From contig NZ_KB893733.1 in assembly GCF_000374165.1 (NCBI RefSeq), forward strand, positions 1 to 59,216: 59,216 bases of DNA. Direction: 5' to 3'. Positions 42,186 to 50,391 of this stretch are shown here, in pieces. Source of the stretch: Parafrankia elaeagni. Lineage in GTDB: Bacteria; Actinomycetota; Actinomycetes; Frankiales; Frankiaceae. The notes beneath the pieces were generated by a model, which ran no database searches, was not told the DNA's origin, and was given only the letters and a program-made list of their open reading frames with translations. The translations under genes and the position numbers were made by a program. Each line of letters starts with the position of its first letter. Positions within the stretch are counted from its first letter, which is position 1.

Positions 42186-43483
42186 CGCGCCCGAACCTCC
42201 ACCGCATCGACGTGCCCGATCAGATCCTCGGCGCCGCCGAGCGCGGCGATCCGCGGCGCGATGTCGGCGAGCGCCTCGTCCGTGCACTCCACGACGTGAA
42301 CCTGGCGCTGGAACGCGGACACGGCAAGACCACCGGAGTGCCGCGCCGTGCCACCGGTCGGCAGGACGTGGTTGGAACCGGCCAGGTAGTCACCCAGCGG
42401 CACCGGCGCGTACGGCCCCACGAAGATCGCACCCGCGTTCCGCACCCGGGCGGCGACCGCCGCGGCGTCCATCGTCTGGATCTCCAGGTGCTCCGCGGCC
42501 CACGCGTCGACGACGGCCAGGCCTGCGTCGAGGTCCGCGACGAGCGCCACCCCGCCCTGGCCGGCCAGGGCCTCGGCCACCCGGTCCCGGTGTCGGGTGG
42601 CGGGGACCTGCTTGTCGAGCTCGACGTCCACCGTGTCGGCGAGCTCGACCGACGTCGTGACCAGCAGGCACGCCGCCATCGGATCGTGCTCCGCCTGGGC
42701 GATCAGGTCGGCGGCGACGAAGTCCGCCCGGGCCGAACCGTCGGCGAGGATGGCGACCTCGGTCGGCCCTGCCTCGGCGTCGACCCCGACGATGCCGCGG
42801 AGCAGGCGCTTCGCCGCCGTCACGTAGACGTTGCCCGGGCCGGTGACCACGTCGACCGGCGGGCAGCTCTCGGTGCCGTGGGCGAACATCGCCACGGCCT
42901 GGGCGCCCCCGGCCGCGTAGACCTCGCCGACGCCGAGCAGCGCGCAGGCGGCCAGCACGACCGGGTGCGGCAGCCCGCCGTTGTCGACCTGCGGCGGAGA
43001 GGCGACGGCCAGCGACCCCACCCCGGCCTCCTGAGCCGGGACCACGTTCATGACCACACTGCTGGGGTAGGCGACCCGCCCGCCCGGCACGTAGAGGCCG
43101 ACCCGCTCGACCGGAATCCACCGCTCGGTGACCGTCGTGCCCGGAGCGACCTCGACGGCGACCGGTTCCCGCAGCTGGGCGCGATGGACCAGCCGGGCCC
43201 GCCGGATCGCCTCGGTCAGCGCGTCGCGGACCGCCGGGTCGAGCTCGGCGAGCGCCGCGGCGAGGACCTCGGCCGGCACCCGCAGGCCCGCGGGGCGCAC
43301 CCGGTCGAACCGCTCGGCCGCGTCGAGAACGGCCGCGTCACCGCGGTCGCGGACGTCGTCGCAGACGGGGCGGACCGCCTCGATCGCCACGTCGACATCG
43401 ACGGCTGCCCGCGGGAACAGCCGGCGGACCTCCGCGGCGCTGGGAGTCGTGGAACGCAGATCGAGCCTTCTGAGCACGCCCAT
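42182..43483 (-). CDS. hisD: histidinol dehydrogenase
   Basis: 433 residues. It oxidises histidinol to histidine in two NAD-dependent steps. Visible motifs: [57 protein letters not shown] (zinc and catalytic Glu/His) and [14 protein letters not shown]. The ATG at 43483 ([10 protein letters not shown]) matches the normal N-terminus better than one 69 nt upstream. It is the first gene of hisDCBH. Confidence 0.97.
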   Translation of the reverse strand: MGVLRRLDLRSTTPSAAEVRRLFPRAAVDVDVAIEAVRPVCDDVRDRGDAAVLDAAERFDRVRPAGLRVPAEVLAAALAELDPAVRDALTEAIRRARLVHRAQLREPVAVEVAPGTTVTERWIPVERVGLYVPGGRVAYPSSVVMNVVPAQEAGVGSLAVASPPQVDNGGLPHPVVLAACALLGVGEVYAAGGAQAVAMFAHGTESCPPVDVVTGPGNVYVTAAKRLLRGIVGVDAEAGPTEVAILADGSARADFVAADLIAQAEHDPMAACLLVTTSVELADTVDVELDKQVPATRHRDRVAEALAGQGGVALVADLDAGLAVVDAWAAEHLEIQTMDAAAVAARVRNAGAIFVGPYAPVPLGDYLAGSNHVLPTGGTARHSGGLAVSAFQRQVHVVECTDEALADIAPRIAALGGAEDLIGHVDAVEVRAR

Positions 43484-43516
43484 GAGCGTATCGGCCCGGC
43501 CGCCGATCCGAGGAGT

Positions 43517-43535
43517 GGAATTCTTCGGGAATACC
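43517..43535. promoter_or_regulatory. imperfect inverted repeat upstream of hisD
   Basis: GGAATTC (43517-43523) and GAATACC (43529-43535) form arms with one mismatch around a 5-nt centre, in the AT-richer 190-bp gap between hisD and the divergent methyltransferase gene. It is 34-52 bp upstream of hisD and could be an operator. Confidence 0.3.
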
Positions 43536-43672
43536 ACAACACGGCACGACAATGCGTCCGATCCGACAGATTCTCCACGAAGAACGGGTCAGTTCCGTCA
43601 CCTCTCGGCAGCCGCGCCGACCGACCGGTGGGCTTGACGCCGGAGGCAGATCAGGTCCGATAGCCTCGGCCG

Positions 43673-44380
43673 GTGACTGACAGCGCGGACGTCGCCCCGA
43701 CCAGCGGGAACACCGACTCCGGCAAGTCGGGCTTCCTGCCTCCGGCCCTGCGGGGCTACCTGGTCGCCCACGGTTCGCCGCCGGACGACATCCTGGTCGA
43801 CCTCGCCGCCGAGACGGCGGCGCTCGGCGACGCCGGGCGGATGCAGATCCCCGCCGAACAGGGTGCGCTCCTGACGATTCTGACCGCGGCGCTCGCGCCG
43901 TCCCGGGCGATCGAGATCGGGACGTTCACCGGGTACTCGTCGCTGTGCACGGCCCGGGGCCTGCCGCCGGGCGGGCGCCTGCTGTGCCTCGACGTCAACG
44001 ACGAGTGGACGTCCGTCGCGCGTCGCTACTGGGAGCGGGCCGGGGTGAGTGACCGGGTCGAGCTGCGCCTGGGGCCGGCCGCCGAGTCACTGGCGGCGCT
44101 GCCCGAGGAGCCCACCTTCGACCTGGCCTTCATCGACGCCGACAAGCAGTCGTACCCGGCCTACTTCGAGCTGCTGCTCCCCCGGATGAACACCAACGGG
44201 CTGATCATCGTGGACAACGTGCTGCAGTCCGGGCGGGTGCTGGACGAGGAGGACGCGGAGGACAGCCCCAACGTCCTCGCGATCCGTGGCTTCAACGCGG
44301 CGCTCGCCGTCGACGCCCGGGTGCAGGTCGTCGTCCTCCCCGTGGCGGACGGGCTGACGATCGCGCGGAAGCTGCCGTAG
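43673..44380 (+). CDS. class I SAM-dependent O-methyltransferase (CCoAOMT family)
   Basis: 235 residues, PF01596-type, which methylates catechol-like or caffeoyl hydroxyls using a divalent metal. Motif I is AIEIGTFTGYSSL; the SAM-binding acid is in LLCLDVNDEW; metal ligands are in FIDADKQSYPAYFE and IIVDNVLQSGRV. The GTG start lies divergently from hisD across a 190-bp shared promoter gap. No neighbour suggests its substrate. Confidence 0.9.
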   Translation: MTDSADVAPTSGNTDSGKSGFLPPALRGYLVAHGSPPDDILVDLAAETAALGDAGRMQIPAEQGALLTILTAALAPSRAIEIGTFTGYSSLCTARGLPPGGRLLCLDVNDEWTSVARRYWERAGVSDRVELRLGPAAESLAALPEEPTFDLAFIDADKQSYPAYFELLLPRMNTNGLIIVDNVLQSGRVLDEEDAEDSPNVLAIRGFNAALAVDARVQVVVLPVADGLTIARKLP

Positions 44381-44461
44381 CGGCCGGAACAGCCGTCCGC
44401 CGCACGGCCCTGGCCTGGACCTGGACCTGGACCTGGGCCTGTGGGTCCTGGCCCGGGCACA

Positions 44462-45322
44462 TCACAGGTATTTCTCCGGGCGGCCGATCCTGACGCCGAC
44501 GCCCGGCGAGTAGTGCGCGAGCGGGTCGCCCGGCGGCGGGGTGAGTCCGGCCGCCCGCAGCAACCCGTCGTCGAGCTCCGCCACCTGCGCCCGGTACAGG
44601 GGCCACGGGTCGTGGCTGGCCCGGATCGCCCGGTGGGCCGGCCCGGTCGCGCTGTACAGCCGCCAGCGGGCGGTGAGGAAGTGGTCCAGCGGGCCCAGCT
44701 CGTCATCGCGGTAGGCCGCGCCGATCCGCACCCGCAGCCGGCAGGACGCACCTCGCGGGCCGGGCCAGCGGCGACGGCTCCCGTACCGGATCTCGCCGGG
44801 CCCTGGCCCTGGTCGGGGCCCTGGTCGGGGCCCTGGTCCGGGCCCGGACCCGGGCTCCGCGGGCAGCCCGTCAGGTCCGGAGAGCGTCATCGCGGACCAC
44901 AGATAGGGCAACCGGTAACCGTTCCGAGCCACCAGAACGGCGCCGAGCCGGGCCGCGTCCAGAGAGAAGAACCAGACGCCGCGCCGGCCCAGGCGGTCCA
45001 CGACATACGTCCGGACATTCGTCTCCGGAAACGTCGACGCCCACGGAACCGACCAGCCCCGGCCGGTCGCCACCCGCATGGTGAAGGGCACCAGGCTGAC
45101 CCAGGCGCGACCGTCGAAGGCATCGACCTCCAGCTCCGGCGGCAGCAGTGCGCGCACCTGCTCGGGCTCGAACGGCCAGTGCACGAACGTCAGCCGCTCC
45201 CAGCGCTGGAGCGAGGCGGGCCGCTCGACCGTGAACGGACAGACGGGCCCGACAGCGGGCCGCTCCGAGGCCGGCGGAACGGAGCCCTCCACCCCTGCCG
45301 GATTCGTTTCATCCGCGTACAT
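44462..45322 (-). CDS. DUF2071 (YqjF-like) protein
   Basis: 286 residues of the DUF2071 family, related in fold to acetoacetate decarboxylase-like barrels; the function is unknown. Landmarks are FVHWPFEPEQVRALLPPELEV, DGRAWVSLVPFTM, FPETNVRTYV, GRRGVWFFSLDAARL and the late FLTARWRLYS. A Pro-Gly repeat (about 160-177) interrupts the barrel, encoded by a local DNA repeat near 44810-44850. The first 30 residues overlap the 3' part of the upstream gene, so the start may really be nearer 45240. It converges on the O-methyltransferase. Confidence 0.75.
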   Translation of the reverse strand: MYADETNPAGVEGSVPPASERPAVGPVCPFTVERPASLQRWERLTFVHWPFEPEQVRALLPPELEVDAFDGRAWVSLVPFTMRVATGRGWSVPWASTFPETNVRTYVVDRLGRRGVWFFSLDAARLGAVLVARNGYRLPYLWSAMTLSGPDGLPAEPGSGPGPGPRPGPRPGPGPGEIRYGSRRRWPGPRGASCRLRVRIGAAYRDDELGPLDHFLTARWRLYSATGPAHRAIRASHDPWPLYRAQVAELDDGLLRAAGLTPPPGDPLAHYSPGVGVRIGRPEKYL

Positions 45323-46884
45323 AGGGCGATAATGGACGCCCCGCGCTTCTGGATCGCTCCGAACGGTGCCGGCGACCGGTGAACACCGCGATCAGGCGCG
45401 GGCAGACCCATCGCAATCAGACCCGTCGGAGTCGCTCGGCGCAGCCTGGCGTCCACCGGGCGGGCCAGGTTCAGCTGGCCACCACCATGAGGGCCGGGTC
45501 CGCCCACCACCGATTCGTCCTGCGGGCCCTGACCGTCAGCTCTGCCGGGCGGACCGGGCCAGGACCCGCCCTGCAACCCCGGCCCGCCCGGCACTCCCTG
45601 CCAGCCCGGCCAGCCCGGCCAGCCCGGCCAGCCCGGCCAGCCCGGCCAGCCTCCGTGCCACCAGCCCGTCGGCGGGATGGGGCCCGGCGGCCCCGGTGGG
45701 CCCCACGGCACGGCGGGCCCGGCCGCGTACTGCCGCACGTAGAACTCGCGGCGACGGCGCAGCCACCAGAACCCGCCGGCGAGCAGCCCGCCGGCGAGCA
45801 GCGTCAGGGCGGTCCCGGAGACGCCGGTCAGCGGAAGCTCGCCGCCGGGGTCGGCGGTGACGGCGGGCTGCCCGGTCCCCGCACCAGCGACCGCGCCGGC
45901 ACCCGCACCGGCCGCCACCGGCCCGGGCGGCTGCGCGACCGGCACCGGCTCCTCGGCCACGGCCTCCTCCTCGACGGCGGCCACCTCCTCAGCCCCGAGC
46001 AAATCACCCAGCGCGAGTTCCGCCCCCAGGCCGGGCGTTCCCGTGCCGCTCACGACGGCGGAGCCCCGCTGGTTCGCCTGGCTCTGCAGCAACGCGAGCA
46101 GCGCCAGAACATCGGTCGGGGTCAGCCCGCTGGACTGCGGAGGGGGCCAGGCGCCGCCCCGGGCCCCGCTGCCGGCACCGGCACCGGCACCGGCACCGGC
46201 ACCGGCGTCGCCGAGGGCACCAGCACCAGCACGGCCACCAGTGGCCGCGGCATCGGCGACACCGGTCAACCCGATCACGAGCACCGTCACGGACAGGGTG
46301 CGTGGCGCGGCCACCGCCGGCGAGGTTCCCGGCGACACCACCTGTCCCAGCCCCGCCCCCGATCCGGAGGCAGGGGTGAGGCCGGACGGACCCGGCGGCC
46401 CGGCACCTGCGGAGCCGGGGCCCGGGTGGCCCGAGGCCCCCACCGGGGTGAGGCCTGGCGAGGCACCCGACGGCAGCACGGGCGGACTTCCGGCGGCTAC
46501 GGCGGGCGGCATGCCCAGGCCACGGGCAGTGATCAGCCTGACGCCCGGCGACGCGAAGGAGATCTGTGCCGAGACCCGCCCGGCCTCGTCTGCCGTCACC
46601 GCCCGCAACACCCGACCGCCGGAGGCGATCTCGACCACCGTCCCGGGCCCGAAGCCGCATCCGTCAAAGGTCGTGATCTCCCCGACCAGCAGGCGGGAAT
46701 GGCCGACCCGGGCTCCCAGGCACCCCTCGCCGGCGAGGCCCGTCGCCAGCCCGGCCGCGGGAGCGGCACCGGCACCGGCACCGGCGAGGAGCACGAACGC
46801 GGCCAGGACCAGGCAGAGCGCGGCGCCCCGGCGCAGGCGGCCCCGGGGGGGCGGAGCTGCGACCGGCTCCACACATGCGCCCAT
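45190..46884 (-). CDS. secreted or surface protein with LPLTG motif and Trp-Pro-Gly tail
   Basis: About 564 residues from the ATG at 46884. It begins with a signal peptide (basic RGRLRRG, then CLVLAAFVLLAGAGAGAAPA) and a small beta-rich domain containing CLGARVGHSRLLVGEITTFDGCGFGPGTVVEI. A long Ala/Gly/Pro-rich stalk follows. LPLTG (encoded at 45823-45837) is next, then a hydrophobic helix and RRRR, as in sortase substrates. Unlike true sortase substrates, about 190 residues continue after it, with GWPGWPGWPGW repeats from 9-bp tandem DNA repeats. The last 44 codons overlap DUF2071 in another frame, so the true C-terminus is doubtful and a frameshift is possible. Confidence 0.6.
   Translation of the reverse strand: MGACVEPVAAPPPRGRLRRGAALCLVLAAFVLLAGAGAGAAPAAGLATGLAGEGCLGARVGHSRLLVGEITTFDGCGFGPGTVVEIASGGRVLRAVTADEAGRVSAQISFASPGVRLITARGLGMPPAVAAGSPPVLPSGASPGLTPVGASGHPGPGSAGAGPPGPSGLTPASGSGAGLGQVVSPGTSPAVAAPRTLSVTVLVIGLTGVADAAATGGRAGAGALGDAGAGAGAGAGAGSGARGGAWPPPQSSGLTPTDVLALLALLQSQANQRGSAVVSGTGTPGLGAELALGDLLGAEEVAAVEEEAVAEEPVPVAQPPGPVAAGAGAGAVAGAGTGQPAVTADPGGELPLTGVSGTALTLLAGGLLAGGFWWLRRRREFYVRQYAAGPAVPWGPPGPPGPIPPTGWWHGGWPGWPGWPGWPGWPGWQGVPGGPGLQGGSWPGPPGRADGQGPQDESVVGGPGPHGGGQLNLARPVDARLRRATPTGLIAMGLPAPDRGVHRSPAPFGAIQKRGASIIALCTRMKRIRQGWRAPFRRPRSGPLSGPSVRSRSSGPPRSSAGSG
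45601..45645. repeat. 9-bp tandem repeat (5 copies)
   Basis: Five perfect copies of CCAGCCCGG, with a partial sixth, encode Trp-Pro-Gly on the - strand in the tail of the surface protein. Confidence 0.9.
46174..46203. repeat. 6-bp tandem repeat (5 copies)
   Basis: Five copies of GGCACC encode an Ala-Gly run in the stalk of the surface protein. Confidence 0.85.
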
Positions 46885-46977
46885 CGACCGACCACCCCCA
46901 CCCGTCGCGGCTGGCGGCGAAGCCGTCAACAACGGAGAGCTTAGAAAGGACTACTCTCCGTGTCCATAACCTGCGGC

Positions 46978-47949
46978 TCAGAGCCGGGGAAACTCCCGGC
47001 CGGCCTGCTCACCCGTCTCCAGCAGGCCCGCGGCCGGTCCGACGATGCGCGGGTCAGGGTGCCCGATGACCGAGTCGTCCCGGCCGGTGTAGTCAAGCCG
47101 GGAAAGGACATGGCGCAACGCCTCCACCCGGGCGCGGCGCTTGTCGTTGCTTTTGATGACGGTCCACGGGGCCTCGGGAATGTCCGTGTAGAAGAACATG
47201 GACTCCTTCGCCTCGGTGTAGGCGTCCCACCGGTCGAGGGCGGCCAGGTCGACGGGGCTCAGCTTCCACTGCCGGACGGGGTCGATCTGACGGATGAGGA
47301 AACGGGTCTGCTGCTCGCTGCGCGAGACGGAGAACCACAGTTTGATGAGATGAATGCCGCTCCGGACGAGCATTCGCTCGAGCTCGGGCGTCTGGCGGAG
47401 AAACTCGCGGTACTCGTCCTGGGTGCAGAACCCCATCACCCGCTCGACGCCGGCGCGGTTGTACCAGGACCGGTCGAACATGACGATCTCGCCGGCCGTG
47501 GGAAGGTGTGCGACATAGCGCTGGAAGTACCAGGACCCGCGCTCGGTCTCGGTCGGCTTCTCCAGCGCCACGACCCTCGCCCCGCGTGGGTTCAGGTGCT
47601 CGGTGAACCGTTTGATGGTGCCGCCCTTGCCGGCGGCGTCCCGCCCCTCGAAGAGGAGGACCAACCGCTGACCGGTCTCCTTCACCCAGTACTGCAGCTT
47701 CAGCAGCTCGATCTGCAGCAGCCGCTTCTCCTTCTCGTAGGCGTCACGTGACAGCCGCTGCGTGTACGGGTAGTTCTCCCGCCAGGTGTCGATGGAGGTC
47801 CCGTCCGGGCGCAGCAGGGTGGCGTCGTCGGCGTCCTCCTCAACCACCCGCAGTTCGTCGACATTCACGCCGAGATACTCGATCGGCAGCTCGCGGGGAA
47901 GTGTCCAGACAGGCCGCGGACCGGATGTTTCCGTGATCAGTTCGCTCAT
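46978..47949 (-). CDS. ppk2: polyphosphate kinase 2
   Basis: 323 residues, PPK2 family (PF03976), which moves phosphate between polyphosphate and nucleotides. Walker A is LLFEGRDAAGKGGTIKR, Walker B is VMFDRSWYNRAGVERVMGF; the LID region includes KLWFSVSRSEQQTRF and the substrate segment SPVDLAALDRWDAYTEAK. The ATG at 47949 has GGAGG 6 nt upstream; a start at 47982 would add 11 residues. Confidence 0.95.
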   Translation of the reverse strand: MSELITETSGPRPVWTLPRELPIEYLGVNVDELRVVEEDADDATLLRPDGTSIDTWRENYPYTQRLSRDAYEKEKRLLQIELLKLQYWVKETGQRLVLLFEGRDAAGKGGTIKRFTEHLNPRGARVVALEKPTETERGSWYFQRYVAHLPTAGEIVMFDRSWYNRAGVERVMGFCTQDEYREFLRQTPELERMLVRSGIHLIKLWFSVSRSEQQTRFLIRQIDPVRQWKLSPVDLAALDRWDAYTEAKESMFFYTDIPEAPWTVIKSNDKRRARVEALRHVLSRLDYTGRDDSVIGHPDPRIVGPAAGLLETGEQAGREFPRL

Positions 47950-48251
47950 CGCAGCCTCCGGTGGAGTCTCGCTCGGCATCACGGGCGGCGCGCGTCCGTC
48001 AGTTCAGTGCCGTACCCGTCCCGGGCATGCGGAAGGGGCGTGCCGGGCTGGCCCCGGCAGCGCCTGGTCAGGCCCGGATGTGTCGTGGCCCGATCCCATC
48101 ATCAGCCCGGCCGGATGGGTCTGCCCCGAGCTGGGTGTTCATCACCTGTTTGCCGAGGAAGCACCTCGGCGGGCCCGTCCGGGCGCTGGCTCCCGGGCCT
48201 GGGCAGGCCGATGTCGCGCCGCTCCGGGTCGCCCGGGGGGACCGGTCGCTC
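47950..48251. other. intergenic region between ppk2 and the kinase remnant
   Basis: 302 bp with no supported gene and no clear repeat or terminator; it should hold the ppk2 promoter. Confidence 0.4.
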
Positions 48252-49214
48252 TCAGAGGCGCCGGTCCCACACCGTGAACCGGATGGTGCTGACCCTGCCG
48301 TCGTAGGACTGCACCTCTCCCGCGGCGATGAGGGGTGTCTCCGTCCCGAGCAGGCAGAACCGGGCCCCGGGATGGTTGACGAGAGAGTCCACCGGACGCA
48401 GGCGCAGCTCCTGGGCACAGTCGGCGGCGGTCGGCGCACCGGGGGCGTTCCACTCCGCGAGCCGCTTGCCGAGCAGTCGTCCCGACAGCACGTGGAAACT
48501 CGCGGACGCGTCCGTGACAACCAGCGGCAGCGAGTCGATGACCAGCGAATCCCGGTCGTAGGCGTCTTCCTGCAGCAGCAGCACCTCCTCTGCCAGCAGC
48601 CCCGCCTGCGCCGGCCCCGGCGGGGCCGGCGGGGAGTCCGACAGTGCGGCGACCGGCGGATCCGCCGCCGACGAAGCCTGAGCCGGCGAGGGAACTGGAC
48701 CCGCGCCGGGTTCCGCTGCCGCGAGGGGCGCAAGCTGGTAGCGGGTGATCTCACCGGCGACCGTGGCGGGCAGCCAGCCCTCGCCGACCCGCAGCCGTTC
48801 GTCCGTGGACGCCTGCCGGCACAGCTCGATGAGTTCCGCCGGACGCGGACGATCCCCCGGCGCCTTCTCCACGCACCGGGCCAGTACCGCCCGGATCTGG
48901 TCGGGGCAGCGCCGCCAGTTCGGGCTCTCGTACGCGATCCGGTGGAACACCGCGCTGTCGACGCCGAACGGCAGCTCGCCGGTGGCGGCGTAGTAGGCCG
49001 TCGATCCCAGCGCGAACACGTCGCCGGGGGGACCCAGATCGTCGCCGCGCACCCGCTCCGGGGCCATGAACGCGGGCGTCCCGAAAAGGACGCTCGGATG
49101 GGTGCGCGAACTCGAGCCCTCGACAGCCCGGGAGATTCCGAAATCGATCACCCTGGGGCCGTCAGCAGCCAGAATGATGTTTCCTGGTTTCAGATCGCGG
49201 TGGATCAGGGTTCC
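48252..49214 (-). pseudogene. Ser/Thr protein kinase remnant lacking the N-lobe
   Basis: The sequence begins abruptly at the catalytic loop LIHRDLKPGNIIL, then has the DFG motif VIDFGISRA, the APE motif FMAPERVRG, GDVFALGSTAYYAATGELPF and the C-lobe to about residue 160. A roughly 150-residue C-terminal region of unknown type follows. The glycine-rich loop, the VAIK Lys and the alphaC Glu are missing: upstream sequence is the coding 3' end of the thioesterase gene, whose stop (49205) lies inside the first codons of the kinase frame. It cannot bind ATP normally, so I read it as a deletion remnant. The clean C-lobe reading frame suggests a fairly recent event. Confidence 0.75.
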
Positions 49215-49819
49215 ATGACGAGGCAGGTGGTGCTGGCCGTGGCCACGACGCGGCCGTCCACGTCCCGGACGTCGCCTTCGGCAAACGCGGCCCGGCGGCC
49301 GGGCCGCACAATCCATCCGTGCGCGGTCAGCGTGTTCACCCGGCCGGGGATGAGGCGGACGGGACGCACATAACTGACCTTGAGCTCCAGGGAGGTGTAG
49401 GCGACTCCGGCGGCCAGCGTGGTGTGCACCGCGCAGGCGGAGACGGTGTCCAGCAGAGTGCAGACGAGCCCGCCGTGCACAACGCCGATCGGGTTGTACG
49501 CGGACTCGTCCGGCTCGCAGGTGAAGACCACGTCACCGACCTCGACCGAGACCGGGCGGAAGTCGAACACCTGGGAGATGGGCGGCGGCGGAACCGTCCC
49601 GGCCACCATGCCGCGCAGGAAATCCAGGCCGGACATTCCCATACCCAGCGCAGCGGTGGCGGCGGGGTCGTCCCAGCTGATGGTTTTCCGCCGCCGGCCA
49701 GCGGTCCGCTGTTCCCCGATCTCTCCGGGGGGAGACGTTTCCGGTGACACTCCACCCTGCCCCGGCTCGGCGGGCTGCAGCTCGACGGGTACGCGAGTTT
49801 CCGGGGTCTGCGATGGCAT
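49205..49819 (-). CDS. PaaI-type hotdog thioesterase
   Basis: 204 residues; the hotdog fold occupies about 70-204. The motif YNPIGVVHGGLVCTLLDTVSA carries the conserved HGG and the Asp of the active site; VAYTSLELKVSYVRPV and GRRAAFAEGDVRDVDGRVVATAS follow. It probably hydrolyses an acyl- or aryl-CoA. The first 50 residues are Pro/Glu/Gly-rich. The ATG at 49819 is one of several options. The gene ends with a normal-looking STTCLVMEP directly on top of the kinase remnant. Confidence 0.88.
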   Translation of the reverse strand: MPSQTPETRVPVELQPAEPGQGGVSPETSPPGEIGEQRTAGRRRKTISWDDPAATAALGMGMSGLDFLRGMVAGTVPPPPISQVFDFRPVSVEVGDVVFTCEPDESAYNPIGVVHGGLVCTLLDTVSACAVHTTLAAGVAYTSLELKVSYVRPVRLIPGRVNTLTAHGWIVRPGRRAAFAEGDVRDVDGRVVATASTTCLVMEP

Positions 49820-49895
49820 GGTCCGGAGCCTAACCCGGGCCTGCGGGCCCTTCGAACGGATGCGGACAATCATCGGCACCCGCCCGCACGGACCG

Positions 49896-50342
49896 TCAGT
49901 CGGTCGCGGCTCCGGCTCCGGCTCCGGATGCGGCGCCACCAAGTGCCTCGCCACCCGGCATGCCGCCACCCGGCGCGCCGCCGTCGACGGCCGCGATCAG
50001 CCGGGACGTCCTGGCGGTCACGTGGGCGGCGAAGCGGTCAGCCCAGTCATCGGTCACGGAAGCCGCGGCGACCAGTGCGGACAGCGCGACGTCCAACAGT
50101 TCGTCCACCAGATGCTGCTCGGAGGAGAACCCCTTGCGCGGGTTCTGGCCCCGCAACCCGATCAGCGCCGCGCTCGCCTCGCCGCACTCCTCCGCCACCT
50201 TGACCACCCGCAGCGCCAGCGCCTCGTCGGGGCCGATCGACCGCCGGCCGTCGTTCACGTCGAGCGCACGCACGACGGCGTCGATCGCGGCGACAGGCAG
50301 CAGGGCGCCCGGCCTCACCGGACTGCTCGGGGGGATGTCCAC
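49896..50342 (-). CDS. MazG-like nucleotide pyrophosphohydrolase
   Basis: 148 residues, all-helical. The helix VVKVAEECGEASAALIGL carries the EExxE-type metal motif, with a second acidic set in LVDELLDVALSAL; an NPRKGF linker separates them. This is the actinobacterial MazG-like family, predicted to hydrolyse non-canonical NTPs, but the substrate is untested. The tail is Gly/Ala-rich. The GTG at 50342 is chosen from the start of conserved sequence; the longer frame upstream overlaps the next gene. Confidence 0.8.
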   Translation of the reverse strand: MDIPPSSPVRPGALLPVAAIDAVVRALDVNDGRRSIGPDEALALRVVKVAEECGEASAALIGLRGQNPRKGFSSEQHLVDELLDVALSALVAAASVTDDWADRFAAHVTARTSRLIAAVDGGAPGGGMPGGEALGGAASGAGAGAATD

Positions 50343-50391
50343 CGCCCCGACGGTACCGGCCCGGGCAGGTGGCTCAGCCCGAGCAGGTGGC

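Noticed and set aside
45601-45655. CRISPR-like array
   Set aside because: The units are 9 bp with no spacers and lie in a coding tail; it is a simple tandem repeat.
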